The notes beneath the pieces are model-generated. The model worked only from the letters and a program-made list of their open reading frames with translations, did not search any database and was not told where the DNA came from. A DNA stretch of 8,624 nt from a bacterium. Lineage in GTDB: Bacteria > Verrucomicrobiota > Verrucomicrobiia > Limisphaerales > J093. This document shows positions 1 to 6,864 of this stretch, in pieces. The stretch is from assembly GCA_021784265.1 (NCBI GenBank), contig JAJXTA010000086.1, forward strand, positions 1 through 8,624. The letters are read 5' to 3'. A program made the translations under genes and the position numbers. How positions within the stretch are numbered: position 1 is the first letter of the stretch; the number at the start of each line of letters is the position of its first letter.

Positions 1-8
1 CGCTCGCT

Positions 9-28
9 CGCCGGCAGAGATGCCGGCG
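9..28. repeat. Perfect 8-bp stem-loop with GAGA tetraloop (possible REP-like palindrome)
   Basis: Bases 9-16 (CGCCGGCA) pair perfectly with 21-28 (TGCCGGCG), leaving a GAGA loop at 17-20. Read on the plus strand the loop fits the stable GNRA class. It lies in a gene-free stretch downstream of the minus-strand propeller gene. No T-run follows on either strand, so it is not a classical intrinsic terminator. A dispersed intergenic palindrome is possible, but only one clear copy is in this window, so the repeat reading is inference. Confidence 0.35.
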
Positions 29-41
29 CTCCCAGGCGATC

Positions 42-71
42 TCTCGCCCGCGAGAACGGCCCCTCGGCCGT
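42..71. other. Two abutting short stem-loops
   Basis: TCTCG (42-46) pairs with CGAGA (51-55) around a 4-base loop. Directly next to it ACGGCC (56-61) pairs with GGCCGT (66-71) around CCTC. Another 5-bp stem, TTCGC (88-92) with GCGAA (101-105), follows. Stems of 5-6 bp are expected by chance in sequence this GC-rich. They are listed because they sit in the same gene-free stretch as two longer stems, at 9-28 and 120-142. Confidence 0.2.
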
Positions 72-119
72 GCGGCATCGGCAAACGTTCGCGGCTCTGA
101 GCGAAAGGCCACCACGCGA

Positions 120-142
120 CGGCGCGTAACAAGACCGCGCCG
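120..142 (-). terminator. Stem-loop just after the propeller gene, candidate terminator without U-tract
   Basis: CGGCGCG (120-126) pairs perfectly over 7 bp with CGCGCCG (136-142), with a 9-base loop. Read on the minus strand it begins 7 bases after the stop codon of the propeller gene (TAA, complement of 150-152), where a terminator is expected. There is no U-rich tail after it, so it would have to be a U-less terminator or an mRNA 3'-end stabiliser. Position and stem quality are seen; the function is inferred. Confidence 0.35.
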
Positions 143-149
143 GCCTCAG

Positions 150-2741
150 TTATTGGGCCATCAGCCGGTAAAACGCCGTGGGCGCGGTCGGCGGGAGGGT
201 GACGGTGTTCCACTTGCCGACGACGGCGGGGGCGTTGGTCACCGTCGCCCAGGCTGCCGGGGGCGAGAGATGCGCGGTGGTTTGAAGGAGGTAATTCACC
301 GTGAGCGCGGGCCACGCCAACAGCACCTGGTTCGTCGTGGGGGCGATCTGCAGGGCCGGCGGGGCGGCATCCACCAGGGCAAACGCCCCGCGGCCATGCG
401 TGAAGGCCACGATCCTTCCCTGCGGGCCGATCTCGACGTCATACACGGCGACGTTGGGCAAGCCCATGGCGGGGCCCATGTGGCTCCAGTTGCTCCCGTC
501 GGCGCTCCCGGTCCACACCCCCAGGTCCGTCGCGACGTAGAGGGTCGAGGGGGAGGATGGGTCCAGGGTCACCTCGTTATGCGGCACGTCCGCCGGGGGA
601 CTGAGGTTGCGCCAGCTTGGTTTGGGGGCCAACGCATTGGCGGTGACGAACAAATGGCCCGGCTGGTTGGTCGTGGTTTCATCGAACCCGGAAAACGTCG
701 CGAAGAGGAGGTTGGCGTTCGTGGGGCTGAAGGCCAAACCGGTCAGAAACCGAGGCGGCATCACCGGGCTCGGCCCGGCGATATCGTTCCAAGTCGCCCC
801 CCCGGTGCTGGTCACAAAAAGTTGCCCGAAAGAGGTGCCGAAGGCGTAGGTGCGGCCCTGGGTATCGGAGGGGGCGAAGCCGACGGCAGAAACCTCCGAG
901 CCGTCCAGCAGCGAGCCGTCGGTGGGACCGTTCAACGCCCACAGCGGGGCCGCGCCGCTGAAGAAGTTGTCGCACCGCCACAGGTTGTCCACCCCGGCGA
1001 TGAATTCGTCGTCCTTAGCCGGGCACTTGGCAAAGGGGGCCAGATACGGGCGGGCGTTGGTGCTGATGCCCGTGTCGGCGACGTCGAAGTTCACGCCGCC
1101 ATCGGTGGTGCGCGCCAGCGCCAGGTTCTGCACCGAGCCAGCCCAATCGGTGTCGGGGTGGCTGGCCGAAATGGCGCTGCCGGTCCCGTCGCCGCCCAAC
1201 AATTCCTGCCAGGGCCGGCCCCCGTTCCAGGCTTGGACTCCTTGATCCTGGCTGTCGCCCAGGGCGAAGGCCGGATTCCGGGGATGAACGGAACCGGCAT
1301 AGAACTGGGTGATGGCCAGGGTCGCGGTATTGTGGTTGCGCCAAGTAACGCCCCCATCCGGAGTGCTGAAGACACCGCCATCGTCACCCACGACCAACCG
1401 CCCACCCGCCCAGGCCAAAGCGTGCTGGTCCACGTGGAAGTGCTTGCGCGGGTAGAGATCGGTCCAGTTGGCGCCGTCGAATTGCCACAGATCGATCCCG
1501 CCTAGATAGACCGTCGAGGGATCGCTCGGGTCGGTGAGGATCACTTGGCCGTAATCCCATTGGCCATCCGGGCTGCCGGGATAAGGCAGTTGGCTCCAAA
1601 TCGGCTGCGGGTCCCAAGCATCCGCCGTCTGCCAGACGCCCAACAGGTTGCCGTTGGCCGAGGTCGAATCCTGCATGCTCACGTAGAGGATGTTGGGATT
1701 CGAAGGGGCGACCGCCAGGCCCACCCGACCCACCCCGCCGGCGGCCGCCAACCATGGTCCGTTCAAAGCCGTCCAGGTCTGCCCGCCGTCCAGCGACTGG
1801 TAAACCCCGTTGGTAGGATCGCCGGCGGGATCGCCCAAACCGGCGTAAAAATGGTTGAAGTTGCCCGGATCGACCTCCAGGTCCGTGGCCTTCCCCCCAA
1901 GCGTCAGCGTCCACGTCACCCCTCCATCGACGGATTTGCAGACGCCCGTCGGGGGCGGCGCCAAGGGGGAATGCCCGTCAAAGGCGTTGTTGTCGTTGGC
2001 CGTCGCCGCCAGCAGCACGTTCGGGTTCGCGGGCGAGACCCGGAGGCGGCTGAAGGAGATTTGGGCGAAGGTCGCCGTGGCCAGGAGTTGCCAGGTGCTG
2101 CCGCCGTCGGTCGATTTGAGCAGCCCGGCCCCGGCGTAGGAATCACCGCCGTTCATCTCGCCCGTGCCGGCGTAGGCGATCTGAGGGTTGCTCGGCGCGA
2201 ACGTGATCGCGCCCATCGCCAGCGAAGGCTGGTCATCGGTCCGCGGCGCCCACGTGGTCCCGGCGTCGTGCGTCTCCCAAACCCCGCCCTGGGCGGCGCC
2301 GATCAGCCAATGGGTGCTGTCGGCCGGATCCACCGCGAGACAGGTCACCCGGCCCACCGAGTCCGGATCATCGTCGTCGGGCGTGCTCAAAATCGGCGCG
2401 GGACCGATGTTTACCCAGCGTTGGGCCGGGAGACTCCCGGTGAGGGCGGCCGGTCGGACCCGGGCGGTTCCGGACGCTTGCCACGCCCGGAGCAGGGCGC
2501 CGGCGGGGATCCTTCCCGCGGGGTAGGCGCGCTGGCGGTAGGCCCACTCGGCGCGCTCATGCCGAAGCCGGGCCCGCACGCCGGCCGCCACTGTGGCGTC
2601 CGGGACCGCCCCTCCGAGCGCGCCGCCGCCACCCGCGCAGACCACTCCCGCGCCAACACCAGCCCAAGCGAGGCCGAGCCAAATCGAGCGGGTGCTTAGC
2701 ATGAATAACAGGCTGTGGCCCACGGACCCTGGTGCGGCCAT
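150..2741 (-). CDS. Secreted BNR/Asp-box beta-propeller protein (sortilin/sialidase-like fold)
   Basis: 863 residues if the ATG at 2741 is used. An in-frame ATG at 2702 (Met14) gives a more classical signal peptide (Arg18, then a hydrophobic run 20-36, likely cleavage near VCA/G at 36-37). Neither start has a Shine-Dalgarno sequence. The body (about 105-790) is built of repeats carrying Asp-boxes of the S/T-x-D-x-G-x-T-W type, seen near residues 157, 210, 270, 316, 460, 545, 644 and 746. Stretches such as NIGPAP, GGVWETHDAG and GDDGGVFSTPDGG resemble the large class annotated as BNR-repeat, WD40/YVTN-like or VPS10-like proteins. Residues about 795-863 form a separate short module ending FYRLMAQ, typical of verrucomicrobial secreted proteins. 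The cysteine at 35 is not in a good lipobox, so a lipoprotein is unlikely. The protein is probably exported. Asp-boxes are structural turns and do not show catalysis, so sialidase or glycosidase activity cannot be claimed and the substrate is unknown. The gene lies 81 bp downstream of the cyclase gene on the same strand and could share its transcript. Confidence 0.88.
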   Translation of the reverse strand: MAAPGSVGHSLLFMLSTRSIWLGLAWAGVGAGVVCAGGGGALGGAVPDATVAAGVRARLRHERAEWAYRQRAYPAGRIPAGALLRAWQASGTARVRPAALTGSLPAQRWVNIGPAPILSTPDDDDPDSVGRVTCLAVDPADSTHWLIGAAQGGVWETHDAGTTWAPRTDDQPSLAMGAITFAPSNPQIAYAGTGEMNGGDSYAGAGLLKSTDGGSTWQLLATATFAQISFSRLRVSPANPNVLLAATANDNNAFDGHSPLAPPPTGVCKSVDGGVTWTLTLGGKATDLEVDPGNFNHFYAGLGDPAGDPTNGVYQSLDGGQTWTALNGPWLAAAGGVGRVGLAVAPSNPNILYVSMQDSTSANGNLLGVWQTADAWDPQPIWSQLPYPGSPDGQWDYGQVILTDPSDPSTVYLGGIDLWQFDGANWTDLYPRKHFHVDQHALAWAGGRLVVGDDGGVFSTPDGGVTWRNHNTATLAITQFYAGSVHPRNPAFALGDSQDQGVQAWNGGRPWQELLGGDGTGSAISASHPDTDWAGSVQNLALARTTDGGVNFDVADTGISTNARPYLAPFAKCPAKDDEFIAGVDNLWRCDNFFSGAAPLWALNGPTDGSLLDGSEVSAVGFAPSDTQGRTYAFGTSFGQLFVTSTGGATWNDIAGPSPVMPPRFLTGLAFSPTNANLLFATFSGFDETTTNQPGHLFVTANALAPKPSWRNLSPPADVPHNEVTLDPSSPSTLYVATDLGVWTGSADGSNWSHMGPAMGLPNVAVYDVEIGPQGRIVAFTHGRGAFALVDAAPPALQIAPTTNQVLLAWPALTVNYLLQTTAHLSPPAAWATVTNAPAVVGKWNTVTLPPTAPTAFYRLMAQ

Positions 2742-2822
2742 CGCCGGCCGCGGGGCGGAATCACCAGGAAGACGCTGGACCGTTTCAGAGGCATGGAGGT
2801 GGAGGAGTGTCCCGCGAGACCG

Positions 2823-4913
2823 TCACCGGCCCGGCGCCGCCACGGACTGAGCCGGGCCGGCGCGCCCGACCGCCCCCGCGGCAACGATCGGGGTGGCGAG
2901 TTCCCGCGGAACTTCTTGCTTGTGCCCGTTGGGCCCGCGCCCGCGACGTTCCAGCAGTTGACGGTAGGTGGCCAACGCCAGCAACGGCCAACTGTTCCGG
3001 TACATGTCGTACTTGAGATAGAACACCCGCGGGAAACCGGTTCCCGTGGTTTCCAACTCGGTCCACGTCCCGTCGGGGTTTTGGGAGCGGATCAGGTGAT
3101 TGACGCCGCGGATGAGGCTCGGGCGGTCGGGGTCGTCAAAGGCGCAGAGGCCCATGACCGCCCAGGCGGTTTGGGAGGCCGTGCTGGGGCCGCGGCCTTT
3201 GAACACGGGGTCCTCGTAGGTATCGCAGCGTTCGCCCCACCCCCCATCCTCATGCTGCACGCTCTCGAGCCAGTCGCGGGCTTTGAGGAGCCAAGGCTGT
3301 TGCATGTCCAGGCCAAAGGCCCGGAGCCCACGCAGGACCTGCCAGGTGCCGTAGATGTAGTTCACGCCCCACCGGCCATACCAGGAGCCGTCCTCCTCCT
3401 GTTCGGCGATCAGATAACGGAGGGCGCGTTGGACTTGGGGGTGGTCCAGACTGAAGTGCTCGTACCCCAACAGCTCGAGGATCCGCGCGGTGATATCGGC
3501 GCACTCCGGGTCGAGCATGGCGTTGTGATCCGCGAACGGGACCTTCTCGAGGATGTTTTTCGTGCAGTCCTTGTCGAACGCGCCCCAGCCGCCGTCTTTG
3601 CATTGAAAGGTGAGCATCCACTTGAGCCCGCGTTGGAAACAGGCGTCGCGCCGCGCGGGATCGTCCGTTGGCACCTGGCGCAGCGCCAACAGCACCATGG
3701 CGGTGTCGTCCACGTCCGGGTTCCACTGGTTCTCGAACTCGAACACCCACCCGCTCGGCTCGACCCGCGCCGGGTTCTTGAACTGCCAGTCGCCCCGGAA
3801 GCGGATTTCCTTGCCCATCAGCCAGTCGGTGGCCCGCTTGAGGGCCGGGTGTTCCGGGGAGACCCCGGACTCGGCCAGCGCGATCGCCACAATCGCCGTG
3901 TCCCAGACCGGCGAGAAACAGGGCTCGATGCGCACACTCTCCTCGGTCTCGTGCTGGAGCCGTTTCAGCTCGTGGGCCGCCCGGCGGACCTGCGGGTGAT
4001 CCTCCGGATACCCCAAAGCCTTGAGGGCGATGAGGGCGTTGAGCATGGCGGGGAAGATCGCCGCCAACCCGTCCGACCCTTCAAAACGCTCCAGCATCCA
4101 TTGTTCGGCCCGGCGCAGGGCGCGCTTGCGAAAGGGGTGGATCCGGTGTTCGGCGAACCACTCGGCGAACTTATGGAGCTTATCGAGCCAGAGGAAGAAG
4201 TTGCGCCACGTGAAGACCTCGGGGTCCCGCGCCAGCTTCAGGTCGCGGTCGTGGTAACCTTCCGGGTAGAGCTCGTCCAAGGTCACCCGCGAGACCAGCG
4301 GCCGGGTGGGTTTGAAATGGTTGATGATGGCCAGGGGCACCAGCATCGAGCGGCTCCAAGAGCTCATCTCGTTGAAGTTCACGTGGAACCATTTGCCCAA
4401 GAGGATCACCTCGCACGGAATCGTCGGCACGTGCTCCCACGGGAACAACCCCAACAGCGCCAAGTAGAGCTTGGAAAACGTGTTCATCCGCGGCACGCCC
4501 CCCAGACTCAACGCCACCGACCGGGCGCGCAGCATGCGCGGGTCGGTGACGGCCACCCCGGCCAGCTTCAGGGCCAAGTAAGCCTTGATCGTGGCGTTGA
4601 CCTCGGCGGGGCCGCCGTAATAGTTGTTCCAGCCCCCGTCGGGCATCTGCTTGGAAAACAGGTGATGGACCGCCTTCTTTTCCCACGCCGGGTCCACGGC
4701 CCCATCCCAATGATGGTACGCGACCATGTCGGCCACCAAGGTGGCGTCCACGATCAGTTCGCCCACCCAGTAGCCTTCTGGTTGTTGCGCCCCCAGCAGG
4801 TAATGCTGGGACTGCTTGATGGCGGCCGCCAGCTCGGTAGGGGGAACGGCTGTGGCGCTCGTCGGTGCCAGGCCGGAGGGTGGTCCGCCCGCCCGCGTCA
4901 CGTTAATAGACAC
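2823..4913 (-). CDS. shc: Squalene-hopene cyclase (start uncertain; ORF open to GTG at 5042)
   Basis: Class II triterpene cyclase that protonates squalene and folds it into hopene/hopanol, the first committed step to hopanoids. The family is monotopic, sitting on the inner membrane. Numbering from the GTG at 4913 (696 residues): the acid motif DVDD is at 400-403 within NPDVDDTA, its middle Asp (402) being the expected proton donor. QW-type repeats are at 43-49 (QQPEGYW), 88-95 (KQMPDGGW), 436-443 (QCKDGGW), 504-511 (EQEEDGSW), 552-559 (VQHEDGGW) and 610-617 (SQNPDGTW). SPVWDTA is at 334-340, and the C-terminal GTGFP...FYLKYDMYR block ends near 639. DVDD marks a squalene rather than oxidosqualene cyclase. 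About 39 residues rich in Gly, Ala and Pro follow the conserved end. Start: GTG at 5042 would give 739 residues and has a GGGGAG-like element 7 bases upstream. But its first 43 residues are Arg-rich and unlike the family, and it would run through the dapF promoter region. GTG at 4913 or 4901 gives usual lengths (696/692) but has no SD. No squalene-synthesis (hpnCDE) or side-chain (hpnH etc.) gene is in the window. Confidence 0.93.
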   Translation of the reverse strand: MSINVTRAGGPPSGLAPTSATAVPPTELAAAIKQSQHYLLGAQQPEGYWVGELIVDATLVADMVAYHHWDGAVDPAWEKKAVHHLFSKQMPDGGWNNYYGGPAEVNATIKAYLALKLAGVAVTDPRMLRARSVALSLGGVPRMNTFSKLYLALLGLFPWEHVPTIPCEVILLGKWFHVNFNEMSSWSRSMLVPLAIINHFKPTRPLVSRVTLDELYPEGYHDRDLKLARDPEVFTWRNFFLWLDKLHKFAEWFAEHRIHPFRKRALRRAEQWMLERFEGSDGLAAIFPAMLNALIALKALGYPEDHPQVRRAAHELKRLQHETEESVRIEPCFSPVWDTAIVAIALAESGVSPEHPALKRATDWLMGKEIRFRGDWQFKNPARVEPSGWVFEFENQWNPDVDDTAMVLLALRQVPTDDPARRDACFQRGLKWMLTFQCKDGGWGAFDKDCTKNILEKVPFADHNAMLDPECADITARILELLGYEHFSLDHPQVQRALRYLIAEQEEDGSWYGRWGVNYIYGTWQVLRGLRAFGLDMQQPWLLKARDWLESVQHEDGGWGERCDTYEDPVFKGRGPSTASQTAWAVMGLCAFDDPDRPSLIRGVNHLIRSQNPDGTWTELETTGTGFPRVFYLKYDMYRNSWPLLALATYRQLLERRGRGPNGHKQEVPRELATPIVAAGAVGRAGPAQSVAAPGR

Positions 4914-4919
4914 ATCGCC

Positions 4920-4949
4920 ATCATGCGAGAAAGGCCCTGGGACTGTAAA
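4920..4949 (-). promoter_or_regulatory. Candidate sigma70-like promoter for the cyclase gene
   Basis: On the minus strand TTTACA (complement of 4944-4949) is followed after 18 bases by CATGAT (complement of 4920-4925). These match the -35 and -10 consensus at 5/6 and 4/6 positions. The surrounding bases are visibly richer in A/T than the flanking genes. Transcription would begin near 4913, almost on the GTG proposed as a near-leaderless start. The promoter assignment is inference from consensus only. Confidence 0.3.
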
Positions 4950-5022
4950 GCTCTTTGCTGCCTCAGGAGGAAGGGCGATCCAGTCCCGGTGCCGGCGGAG
5001 CCTCCCGACGGGTCGCCGGGGC

Positions 5023-5051
5023 TTGAAGGGCGAGCGCCGCACCGTTACACT
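5023..5051 (+). promoter_or_regulatory. Candidate sigma70-like promoter for dapF
   Basis: TTGAAG (5023-5028) and TACACT (5046-5051) are separated by 17 bases and match the -35 and -10 consensus at 4/6 each, including the key first T, second A and last T of the -10. A start about 7 bases downstream falls at 5057-5059, immediately before the dapF ATG at 5060. The dapF mRNA would then be leaderless or nearly so, which agrees with the absence of a ribosome-binding site. The consensus match is seen; promoter function is inferred. Confidence 0.4.
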
Positions 5052-5059
5052 CCCCCCAG

Positions 5060-5869
5060 ATGCTGGTTGAATTCACTAAGATGAACGGCGCGGGCAACGA
5101 CTTCGTCCTGCTCGACAACCGCGTGGGCGCGCTGCGGCTGACTCCCGCGCAGGTCGTCCGCCTCTGCGACCGCCAGCGCGGCATCGGCGCTGACGGCCTC
5201 TTCCTCCTCGTGCCCTGCGCCTCGGGCCGGGCCGACTGGGCTTGGCAGTTTTTCAACCGCGACGGGAGCGTGGCGGAGATGTGCGGCAACGGCGCGCGGT
5301 GCTTCGCCCGCTTTGTCCAGCGGCTCACCCACCCGCCCGGGGACGTCACGTTCGAGACCGGCGCCGGGGTCATCACCGCCCGCTTCCACGGGGAGCGCGT
5401 GACCGTGGGCCTGACCCGGCCCCACGGCTTGCGACTCCACGAGTCCTTGCGCCTGAACGGCGAGTCACTCACGGTCCACTCCCTCAACACGGGCGTGCCC
5501 CATGCCGTGCTCTTCGTGCCCAACGCTGATGAGGCGATGGTGCGGGCTCTGGGCGCGCAAATCCGTCACCACGCTCACTTCGCCCCGCGCGGCACCAACG
5601 TGAACTTCGTCCAGCTCCTGGGCCCGGGAAACATCCGCGTCCGCACCTACGAACGGGGGGTCGAGGGCGAGACGCTGGCCTGCGGCACCGGGGTGACGGC
5701 GGCGGCGCTGATCAGCGCCCGGCTTCACCACTTCCCCTCTCCCGTCCAAGTGCGCGTGCAGGGCGGGGACACGCTGGAGGTCGGGTTCGAGGAGACCGCG
5801 GGCGAGTTTGACCAAGTCCGCCTCACCGGCCCCGCCGACTTCGTGTTCGAGGGCAAGATCGCGATTTGA
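5060..5869 (+). CDS. dapF: Diaminopimelate epimerase
   Basis: Converts LL-2,6-diaminopimelate to the meso form, used for lysine and for peptidoglycan cross-links; cytosolic, cofactor-independent. The protein has 269 residues, the family's usual length. The two catalytic cysteines are visible: Cys75 in EMCGNGARC and Cys208 in LACGTGVTAAA. Other signatures are MNGAGNDF (8-15), RGIGADG (40-46), FFNRDGS (64-70) and GTNVNFV (178-184). The ATG at 5060 gives the normal N-terminus and the plus-strand sequence before it has no Shine-Dalgarno motif. It is the first gene of the plus-strand set dapF-dapA-dapB-folK and is divergent from the cyclase gene. A 113-bp gap separates it from dapA, so dapA may be read through from here or have its own promoter. 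LL-DAP as substrate implies the cell uses the DapL or the succinylase/acetylase branch, not the single-step dehydrogenase; that gene is outside the window. Confidence 0.97.
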   Translation: MLVEFTKMNGAGNDFVLLDNRVGALRLTPAQVVRLCDRQRGIGADGLFLLVPCASGRADWAWQFFNRDGSVAEMCGNGARCFARFVQRLTHPPGDVTFETGAGVITARFHGERVTVGLTRPHGLRLHESLRLNGESLTVHSLNTGVPHAVLFVPNADEAMVRALGAQIRHHAHFAPRGTNVNFVQLLGPGNIRVRTYERGVEGETLACGTGVTAAALISARLHHFPSPVQVRVQGGDTLEVGFEETAGEFDQVRLTGPADFVFEGKIAI

Positions 5870-5982
5870 GGCGGACCGGTGGCCGCGGCGGGTCCCCTCG
5901 GGCGTGCGCCTGCGGGTCAACTCCAGGCTGGCCAACCCCCTTGCCATCCCCCACATTCGTTCCCCGATTGAACTGACGAACC

Positions 5983-6864
5983 ATGTTTACCGGCACTTAC
6001 ACCGCCCTGGTCACCCCGTTCCGCCAGGGCAAGCTGGATGAAGCGGGGCTGGAACGCCTGATCAAGGCGCAAGTCAAAGCGGGCGTGGACGGAATCGTGC
6101 CGGTCGGCACGACCGGCGAGTCGCCGACCCTGGACTTCGAGGAACATATCCGCGTGATCCAGTTGGCGGTCAAGTTCGCGGGCCGCCGGACCAAGGTCAT
6201 CGCGGGCACCGGGGCCAACTCCACCCAGGAAGCCATCTACCTGACCAAAGCCGCCGAGGAAGCCGGGGCCGACGCCTCGCTTCAGGTGGCCCCGTATTAC
6301 AACAAGCCGACCCAAGAGGGGCTCTTCCAGCACTTCCACGCCGTGGCGCGGGCGACCCGTCTGCCCGTTCTGCTCTACAGCATCCCCAGCCGGTGCGGGG
6401 TCGAGATCGCCGTCGAGACCGTCCACCGGTTGGCCCACGACAGCGTGAACATCGTGGGCATTAAGGAAGCCGGCGGCAACCCCGACCGGGTAAGCCAGCT
6501 TCGCGCGCAACTCGGGGGCCGATTCGATATCCTCAGCGGGGACGACTCGCTCACGCTCCCGTTCATGGCGGTAGGAGCGCAGGGAGTGATCAGCGTCGCC
6601 TCCAACGTCATCCCGCGCGAAGTCAAACACATGGTTCGCGCCTTTACCCTGGGCAAACCGGAGCTGGCCTTGAAACTGCACGCCAAATACTACGGGTTGT
6701 TCAAGGACCTGTTCATCGAAACCAACCCGGTCCCGGTGAAGGCGGCCCTGGCGCTGCTGGGGATTATCGACGAAGAACTCCGCCTCCCCCTGGTGGCCCT
6801 CAGCCCGGCTCATCGCGCCCAGCTCAAGGCGACCTTGGTCGCTTGCGGCCTCCTAACCCCATGA
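5983..6864 (+). CDS. dapA: 4-hydroxy-tetrahydrodipicolinate synthase
   Basis: Condenses pyruvate with aspartate semialdehyde, the first step of the diaminopimelate/lysine branch; cytosolic TIM-barrel aldolase. 293 residues, a normal length. The Schiff-base lysine is Lys161 in VGIKEAGGN. The GTTGE motif at 42-46 carries the two Thr of the proton relay (43-44). The active-site Tyr is at 132 in LLYSIPSRCG, with Arg137 as the carboxylate-binding Arg. The tyrosines of APYYNKPTQEG (105-106) line the subunit interface in the family. LYSIPSR replaces the LYNVPSR seen in E. coli, a common variant. The ATG at 5983 is preceded by GAACTGACGAACC, not a ribosome-binding site. The stop TGA overlaps the dapB ATG (ATGA), so translation of the two is probably coupled. 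Confidence 0.97.
   Translation: MFTGTYTALVTPFRQGKLDEAGLERLIKAQVKAGVDGIVPVGTTGESPTLDFEEHIRVIQLAVKFAGRRTKVIAGTGANSTQEAIYLTKAAEEAGADASLQVAPYYNKPTQEGLFQHFHAVARATRLPVLLYSIPSRCGVEIAVETVHRLAHDSVNIVGIKEAGGNPDRVSQLRAQLGGRFDILSGDDSLTLPFMAVGAQGVISVASNVIPREVKHMVRAFTLGKPELALKLHAKYYGLFKDLFIETNPVPVKAALALLGIIDEELRLPLVALSPAHRAQLKATLVACGLLTP

Noticed and set aside
153..2699. Plus-strand frames of 450 and 384 codons opposite the propeller gene
   Set aside because: Low-complexity Arg/Gly-rich translations with no motif; the minus strand has regular Asp-box repeats. They are shadows of the real gene.
150..2741. Calling the propeller protein a sialidase
   Set aside because: Asp-boxes are structural and occur in many non-enzymatic propellers. 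I could not identify the sialidase FRIP motif or catalytic Arg triad.
150..2741. Lipoprotein signal at Cys35 of the propeller protein
   Set aside because: The residues before the Cys are GVV, whereas a lipobox needs Gly, Ala or Ser directly before it.
2715..5084. 789-codon open frame on the plus strand opposite the cyclase gene
   Set aside because: Its translation shows no domain and is rich in Arg, Gly, Pro and His. The minus strand carries all cyclase motifs. Long antisense frames are common in GC-rich coding DNA.
6843..6860. TTG start for dapB, adding six residues
   Set aside because: The ATG at 6861 overlaps the dapA stop and starts directly at the conserved first strand; the extra RPPNP segment fits no family feature.
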